From Clostridiales bacterium (GTDB lineage: Bacteria > Bacillota_A > Clostridia > Oscillospirales > Oscillospiraceae), in the NCBI GenBank assembly GCA_019417795.1, contig DXUR01000001.1:1-64000 (forward strand): a stretch of DNA of 64,000 nucleotides, written 5' to 3'. Each line of letters starts with the position of its first letter. Position 1 is the stretch's first letter. The translations under genes were made by a program, and so were the position numbers. The notes beneath the pieces were generated by a model that saw nothing but the letters and a program-made list of their open reading frames with translations, had not been told where the DNA came from and searched no databases. Shown here piece after piece: positions 59,067-64,000 of this stretch.

Positions 59067-60177
59067 GGTTATTCATGCTTTCTACTGGACGCACTTCGAT
59101 GGCCGGCCCGACAATTCCCTGAACCGTTTGAGTCTGGTAGTCGAAGCAGAGCATAATGGGGCTTCCACGGAATCCTTCTGGGATCGGACGGATATCCGAT
59201 AGTTTCAGGAGATCACATTGATAATTCAGAATGACCGGTTTGTCGTGCTGGACATCGATGGCGTCATACTCTCGGTTGGGAGTTCGTGGGGGGTGGTAAG
59301 GTGCAAGGATGGCCTGGTTCAGTTCCAGCGCCATGTCCGGATTGAGGATGATTTTCATTAGAGAATCACCATCGGGGTTGTTGGTTAGGAAGAGACACTG
59401 GGCGAAGAATGTGGAAACTACAAAGTACTTGTTGCCAAATGGTTTTGCACTGTGGCATAGGCGCTGCGCCACGCTCATAGTAGAGCCGATCACGACCTGA
59501 TGGATCGTGGTGACGCCAAAGCCTCTAGCCAGAAGTAAGCTCTTCACAGCTGCGGCGTAGTTCTCCTCACTGTTCTTCATCCAGTACATCCGTGTGCTAC
59601 CGGTGAAGTAGAGGAAATAACAATGCTTCCCCTTGACCACAATACCAATCGTGCGGGAACTCTTGGAAACGGATTCCGGTGAGTACTCCTCGATGGCGAC
59701 TCGCAGTTCGTGGGACGCATAGTAGTAACACTGGGTTGGATCTGGGGTGATTGCGTTTGAGGTGCGCTTTGCCGGGGACATCAGGGATGGCTTTTGTGAG
59801 ATCAAAATCTCTGCATCGGCCGCATGGGCCATGACCGTGCCCACGGCGATAGCGTGAAGTCTCAGGATTTTATCGACTTTTGATGGGTACACGCGCTCGG
59901 AACGATTGATCCGAGAATAGATCATGGCCACTGCCTCAGGATCACTCTGCGCCACATAATCAAATCCCTTCTGCGTTAAGCTCAGAGACCGGATTACATG
60001 CCGCTTATGTTTCCTGCGGTAGCACTTCACATAGCCCTCTCGAATCGCCCGATACATCACTCTGCGATTCCACTCAGCACCACCACCGATGCGAACCGCC
60101 AACTGCGTCGGAAACTCAATACAGTACCCGACAAACCACAGCAGTTCAAGCAACCGATCGTTCTTGCAAGTAATCAT
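59035..60177 (-). CDS. Winged-helix-like protein of the transfer region
   Basis: 380 residues from ATG 60177 (GGAGTGCCT just upstream). The N-terminal LLELLWFVGYCIEFPTQLAV and GYVKCYRRKHKRHVIRSLSL look like a winged helix as in replication-relaxation or MobC-type proteins. The remainder is unassigned with VVIGSTMSVAQRLCHSAKP. Stands directly before VirD4, which overlaps its 3' end. May bind the transfer origin; not certain. Confidence 0.6.
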   Translation of the reverse strand: MITCKNDRLLELLWFVGYCIEFPTQLAVRIGGGAEWNRRVMYRAIREGYVKCYRRKHKRHVIRSLSLTQKGFDYVAQSDPEAVAMIYSRINRSERVYPSKVDKILRLHAIAVGTVMAHAADAEILISQKPSLMSPAKRTSNAITPDPTQCYYYASHELRVAIEEYSPESVSKSSRTIGIVVKGKHCYFLYFTGSTRMYWMKNSEENYAAAVKSLLLARGFGVTTIHQVVIGSTMSVAQRLCHSAKPFGNKYFVVSTFFAQCLFLTNNPDGDSLMKIILNPDMALELNQAILAPYHPPRTPNREYDAIDVQHDKPVILNYQCDLLKLSDIRPIPEGFRGSPIMLCFDYQTQTVQGIVGPAIEVRPVESMNNHGKKKTENNP

Positions 60178-60268
60178 AGGCACTCCAATCTTGAAAACAG
60201 TAAGGCTGCCGACAGGCTGCCCGAGGCTGCGGCATGCATTGCCGAAGTTGCGCAGAAACTGACCAAGC

Positions 60269-60329
60269 AAAAAACACCCAGCCAGAACACCTCACTCAAA
60301 TCACTACCTATTTCTGCAGCCCCTGGGTG
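60269..60329 (-). terminator. Long-loop terminator-like hairpin in the transfer operon
   Basis: On the minus strand CACCCAG and CTGGGTG arms are 41 bases apart and the second is followed by TTTTTT. The loop carries one copy of the direct repeat described next. It could be an attenuator between DUF6100 and the winged-helix gene. Confidence 0.55.
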
Positions 60330-60368
60330 AGGACAGTCCGAAGGCTCAAAATCACTACCTATTTCTGC
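60295..60368. repeat. Pair of direct repeats, 19-20 bp
   Basis: TCACTACCTATTTCTGC preceded by CTCAAA (60295-60317) and CTCAAAA (60345-60368), 51 bases apart. One copy is inside the terminator loop and one just before it on the minus strand. May be binding sites or an RNA element. Confidence 0.7.
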
Positions 60369-60371
60369 CTC

Positions 60372-61034
60372 TCATTCAAAGCAGGAATTGGTAGTTGATT
60401 TTATGTGGTTTTTAGCCCATGTAGAGAGGGTCTCGGGTCGCATCAGATAGAACTCTGTGCAGTCTCGATCAGACACCTTTGTGGCCTGAAGCACCGTACA
60501 CAACAGCCCGCTGTCGTTGGTCAGTAGCATAGACTCGATCACATCCAGATACCTCTTGGTTTCGATGTTATCATAGTCTCGAATGCGCCGCTTGCCGAGT
60601 GCCTCATCGTAGTTATGGACAATGCAGATAGCACAGCTTCCGAACCGTTCCATCGGATTTTCCTTGAGGAAGTCGAGGAGTGCATAGCGCAGAGGGCGTG
60701 TCAGAAACGCCTGATTATCCCTCTGGTTTCGCTTCGGTAGGATTGCAGGCACTGTGATTTTGAGCCAGTCATGGGTCTCATCGATCCGAATTCCAAGCAG
60801 ATCAGCCACCTCACCGTAGAAGTGTGCGGTATCATCACGGACCGTTCGAGCCGTGAGATTTCGCAGGGAGACCGTGGAAACTTCAGCGTTACGAACCAGG
60901 CTGAACAGCTTCTGCTGGGGGTTAAACTGATCCATGCGCTCCAGATTATTAGCTATCTGGAAGAGTTCATGGCTGATGCCGTCATAATCTGAAGCGACCT
61001 GGCGCATAACAAGGATATATTTGGGGTTTTCCAT
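60372..61034 (-). CDS. DUF6100 family protein
   Basis: 220 residues (GAGGTT upstream). Layout and motifs (MRQVASDYDGISHELFQIANN at the start; ERFGSCAICIVHNYDEALGK; DYDNIETKRYLDVIESML) match DUF6100, a family seen in Clostridia transfer regions between DUF5697 and VirD4-type genes. Function unknown, but the fixed position supports a transfer or DNA-processing role. Confidence 0.85.
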   Translation of the reverse strand: MENPKYILVMRQVASDYDGISHELFQIANNLERMDQFNPQQKLFSLVRNAEVSTVSLRNLTARTVRDDTAHFYGEVADLLGIRIDETHDWLKITVPAILPKRNQRDNQAFLTRPLRYALLDFLKENPMERFGSCAICIVHNYDEALGKRRIRDYDNIETKRYLDVIESMLLTNDSGLLCTVLQATKVSDRDCTEFYLMRPETLSTWAKNHIKSTTNSCFE

Positions 61035-61043
61035 CGTGTAACC

Positions 61044-61574
61044 TCACATCTTATAGATTTGCTCAACACCATTCGGGCCGACTAAGACGCCATAATCGTT
61101 GACCAGTCTGGGCTCTACCTCATCCAGAGTGCTCAGATCATCAACAACGATCAGGCGGACTGTCGCTTCCGCAACCACGGTGCGAGCTGCGTTGATTGCA
61201 GGGATATTCTGCTTACTGCCAGGGATCAGGTCATAATCCTTGGCCGCAGAAGAGAACGATAAAATAGCCGGAGGGTCGCTTGCGCAGAAGTCCAGCACAT
61301 TGTCTCGCATTTTGATGAATGCCCAGAATACCATGACAGATTCAAGGGTCTTTCCGTGGTCCAGCGAGTACCTACTTGTGGCAAGGAATTGGCCGTCCGG
61401 CGAAAAGTAGGCCAGACCCTCTCGCCGGAGTCGTGCGAGGATCTGGCCATAGGAACGATTGCTCAAATGATTGAAGAGCAACCGCATTTGTCGCTGTTCA
61501 ACGACCCCGAAGATGGTCAGCAGCCGAATGATAAAGGCCACTTCTCGATCTCGGGCAGCATATGCAAACTTCAT
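61044..61574 (-). CDS. DUF5697 family protein
   Basis: 176 residues (AAAGGAG upstream). Starts MKFAYAARDREVAFIIRLLT and contains RLRREGLAYFSPDGQFLATS, typical of DUF5697, another family of this transfer region. Winged-helix-like by appearance. About 100 bases after VirB4's stop and 10 before DUF6100. Confidence 0.82.
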   Translation of the reverse strand: MKFAYAARDREVAFIIRLLTIFGVVEQRQMRLLFNHLSNRSYGQILARLRREGLAYFSPDGQFLATSRYSLDHGKTLESVMVFWAFIKMRDNVLDFCASDPPAILSFSSAAKDYDLIPGSKQNIPAINAARTVVAEATVRLIVVDDLSTLDEVEPRLVNDYGVLVGPNGVEQIYKM

Positions 61575-61675
61575 TTTGCTCTCCTTTGTGTAGACTTAGG
61601 AAACCGCATAGTGTAAAAGATCTTTGCTGTTACGCATAATGTAGAGCTAATGTAAACGACATTCGTGGTGTGTTT

Positions 61676-64000
61676 TCATAAGTCAGCATTATGCGCATTT
61701 TGAGCCATCTTTTCCTGGAGGATTTGATTGAGCTCCATGCGGTCTGTAGTGATCAACTGCTTCTCCAGAGGGGAAGCTTTGAAGGAAACAGTGATGTGGT
61801 TGGAGTTTGTTGAGATTAGGCCCTGGCCGCGCTCAAAACGGGTAATCGACATGATCTCAGCATCCGACAGGTGGAGGATGCTCTGCACTCTTCGGGCTTC
61901 ATCGTCCTCCAGATTCAAAATGATCTTCGTCTTGGCAACATTCAGGATGCCTTTGCCAAATCGGCTCCTGTCAAGGTCGCCGATATCCTGCGTAGCTGCA
62001 ACAGCTGCGCCGCCATAGCCACGGATGATTTTGAAGATTTCTTGGACCCATTCTCCGGCCAGCGCCTTTGCATTATTCGGGTTACTGGTATCGTCGTCTC
62101 CGATCAGCTCCCACGCCTCATCAATGAAGATGGCTTTCTCCTTGGTGCGATCCTCCTTTGCCTTATCCCAAACATAGTCCAGAGCAACGAACATGCCCAC
62201 AGGGAGCAGCTCGCCTGTAAGCTCAGAGATGTCCAGTACGGTATAGAGGTTATCAAGTTGGACATTGGTGTGTTGGTTGAAGGTCTTCGCAGAGCCGTTG
62301 ACAAGACGATTGAGAATGTTGCCCATGCGCTTCGTTTCCGGAGACTCCATAAGGATCTCATAGACATCTCCCAGCAGGGGCATCTCGCGATACCGATCCG
62401 GGTGGTCTGGGTCGATCAGCGACTCGTTGTTGTGAGTGATTCCTTTTTTTGCATAGGTTCGAATCAGAGCCTCATCCAGAAGCTGACGCTCTTCATGGTT
62501 GATATCGGGGATCAACAGAGAGAAGAAGATGTGCAGCTGTTGGATCTTTTTTGCCAGAATGGAGTTCTCATTGACAACGCCATCTATCAGCTGATTGGCG
62601 CTCAAGTCTTGCTTACGGATCTCACAGACATTGATGCACTGCTTGGAGGCAGGGCTTATGGAGATAAACTCACCTCCGATATTGTTGCATGCGCGCAGGA
62701 ACTCATGTCCCTTCAGAGGAGCGATAATGAATACCTGCGTGCTTTTACGCCTCATGCGCAAAGCGATCAGCTGGAGCGTGAAGGTCTTACCTGCGCCGCT
62801 TGTTCCAAGAAGTACCATATTGGCGTTTTTGTAAACCCGGCTATTGAAGATATCCACGATGACCAGGCTGTTGTTATGCTGATTAACACCGAGCAAGATG
62901 CCATTCTCGTCACTCATCTCAAACGAGGTGAAGGGATAGCAACTGGCCGCAGAGGATGTCAGCATATTGCGCTTGCTGGCCTCGAACAACTTCTTATCCA
63001 GCTTACAGAACGGAAGGATCGAGAGAAGCGCCTGTTCCTGCCTGAAGCGGCAGATACGAATGTCCATATCCTGTGAGATCATAAGGCGACGCACTTCAGA
63101 GATGCGCCACTCCAGGTTTTCCAGAGTATCTGCAGTAACCGTGACCAGGGTGTTGCAGTAGTAGAAGTCCTCGTAGTTCGCAAGACCTTCCTTCAGGAAG
63201 TATCCGGATCGAATGGCGCTTTCGAAATCATCGAAGTCCGTATTCGTGTCCGATGTATCCTTGAGTCGGCTGCGGTTAATTCGGATCTGCTGACCCAGCT
63301 TAGCCTGGATACGCTCTTTTGGTTCGCGGGAAAAGAAAAAGTCCACATCGATGCCTTCGCCCGCATTGACGAGAATGCTCGTCCAACCGGCGACCACTTG
63401 GGGGTTATACCCGTCAGAGGGTACGATCAGATACGCATGATAGACACCATCCATGACGACATAGGACCCATGGGTCAGGTCAATGGACTCAGGTGCCAGC
63501 ACACTTTTGAGTGGTACAGGAACCGAAATGTCGGTGTCCTTCCGCGCTGCCTGCAGTTCACGGACCCGCTTCTCAACGGGCTTTACTTCGCAGGTGGCAC
63601 GATTGAAAATGGTATAGAGGACTTCCATAAGGAAGATGTTCTCATCCTCATGAGCGACAACGGCATTGTCACAGTGCAGAAAGTACTGACGTGCTGTTTG
63701 AACAGCGGTCTCCAGTGCAGATACAATCTCTGCGTATTCCGGCTTACGATTGGTGACTGCCTCATACTCAAAGATGACGAGAAAGCGTCGTGTGATGGCC
63801 TCACGGGAACCGATCGTCTGGATTAGATGGTAGTAGTCCAGTTGGAGATCCCGGCACTTGGGATTATCCTCTGCCTCCATTTCACGCTCAATGGTATTGA
63901 GGTGCTTGCCGATATCGGCCTTTTTTGTCAGCACTTTGATTTGGACCTTTACAGGAGAAATCTTCATCCAACTTGCGAAGCTGGCGACGATGTTCTTCTG
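61676..64000 (-). CDS. VirB4/TraE-type ATPase (5' end outside window)
   Basis: At least 775 residues. The frame is open through 64000; the ATG at 63967 is not the true start, because the preceding codons (QKNIVASFASW) continue the N-terminal TraC/VirB4 pattern leading into KVQIKVLTKKADI. A P-loop GTSGAGKT lies near residue 390 of the visible part, and Walker B AIFIDEAWELIG near 620. ATPase of the conjugative secretion system. The C-terminus ends in KMAQNAHNADL. Confidence 0.93.
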   Translation of the reverse strand, partial: QKNIVASFASWMKISPVKVQIKVLTKKADIGKHLNTIEREMEAEDNPKCRDLQLDYYHLIQTIGSREAITRRFLVIFEYEAVTNRKPEYAEIVSALETAVQTARQYFLHCDNAVVAHEDENIFLMEVLYTIFNRATCEVKPVEKRVRELQAARKDTDISVPVPLKSVLAPESIDLTHGSYVVMDGVYHAYLIVPSDGYNPQVVAGWTSILVNAGEGIDVDFFFSREPKERIQAKLGQQIRINRSRLKDTSDTNTDFDDFESAIRSGYFLKEGLANYEDFYYCNTLVTVTADTLENLEWRISEVRRLMISQDMDIRICRFRQEQALLSILPFCKLDKKLFEASKRNMLTSSAASCYPFTSFEMSDENGILLGVNQHNNSLVIVDIFNSRVYKNANMVLLGTSGAGKTFTLQLIALRMRRKSTQVFIIAPLKGHEFLRACNNIGGEFISISPASKQCINVCEIRKQDLSANQLIDGVVNENSILAKKIQQLHIFFSLLIPDINHEERQLLDEALIRTYAKKGITHNNESLIDPDHPDRYREMPLLGDVYEILMESPETKRMGNILNRLVNGSAKTFNQHTNVQLDNLYTVLDISELTGELLPVGMFVALDYVWDKAKEDRTKEKAIFIDEAWELIGDDDTSNPNNAKALAGEWVQEIFKIIRGYGGAAVAATQDIGDLDRSRFGKGILNVAKTKIILNLEDDEARRVQSILHLSDAEIMSITRFERGQGLISTNSNHITVSFKASPLEKQLITTDRMELNQILQEKMAQNAHNADL

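Noticed and set aside
1..64000. CRISPR array, tRNA, rRNA, insertion sequence or attachment site
   Set aside because: None found by eye: no regularly spaced repeats, no tRNA cloverleaf noticed, and no transposase or integrase motif. The Cna-B repeats diverge at DNA level and are not an array.

Overview
The window looks like a piece of a large conjugative element (an integrative conjugative element or a conjugative plasmid) from a gut-type Firmicute of class Clostridia. The reasons are strong AGGAGG-type ribosome binding sites, many ATGA gene overlaps, a DUF5697/DUF6100/VirD4/VirB4 transfer block, and a Gram-positive surface module made of a Cna-B/SpaA adhesin and a sortase. No integrase, relaxase, rRNA, tRNA or CRISPR array was recognised, so neither element boundary is in view. 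Both window edges cut genes: hsdS on the left and virB4 on the right.

Layout. (1) 1-5.6 kb, minus strand: a type I restriction-modification operon hsdR-hsdM-hsdS, preceded by a small HTH gene and a truncated DUF262 fragment. (2) 5.7-33.2 kb, almost all minus strand: about 45 densely packed genes. They include two CoiA-like proteins, a YhaM-type exonuclease, DUF4317, a secreted lipoprotein nuclease, DUF2786, a PemK/MazF-type toxin, two sigma-like factors, SSB, and a MoxR-type AAA ATPase paired with a VWA protein. Many others are conserved but unrecognised. One divergent HTH repressor (14.8 kb) interrupts the run. (3) 33.3-41.6 kb, plus strand: an accessory island with its own promoters and terminators. 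It carries an HTH plus HipA-like kinase pair, a WYL regulator, DUF4186, YccF, a macro-domain protein, a VWA protein and a zeta-like toxin with a small candidate antitoxin. (4) 41.7-47.3 kb: mixed small genes, an XRE regulator, an NYN-domain protein, and a small gene interrupted by an in-frame TAG. (5) 47.3-57.1 kb, minus strand: the surface module. It has a 1727-residue adhesin with thirteen Cna-B-like repeats, a secreted stalk-domain protein, a ribbon-helix-helix protein, a sortase, a signal-peptide/TM protein, a YbjN-like protein and an S1-like protein. (6) 57.1-64 kb, minus strand: the transfer core with VirD4, a winged-helix-like protein, DUF6100, DUF5697 and VirB4.

How it fits together (inference). 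VirB4 and VirD4 power DNA transfer. The sortase-linked adhesin probably promotes contact with recipient cells. SSB, YhaM and the CoiA-like proteins suit handling of single-stranded or incoming DNA. The restriction system and toxin modules stabilise or defend the element. The points most worth a second look are: the adhesin whose TQXA thioester glutamine reads as lysine and whose LPKTG motif lies at the very C-terminus with no membrane anchor; the MoxR/VWA pair with a degenerate Walker B; the HTH/HipA-like kinase operon; the TAG-interrupted gene; and a repeat-bearing terminator in the transfer operon.
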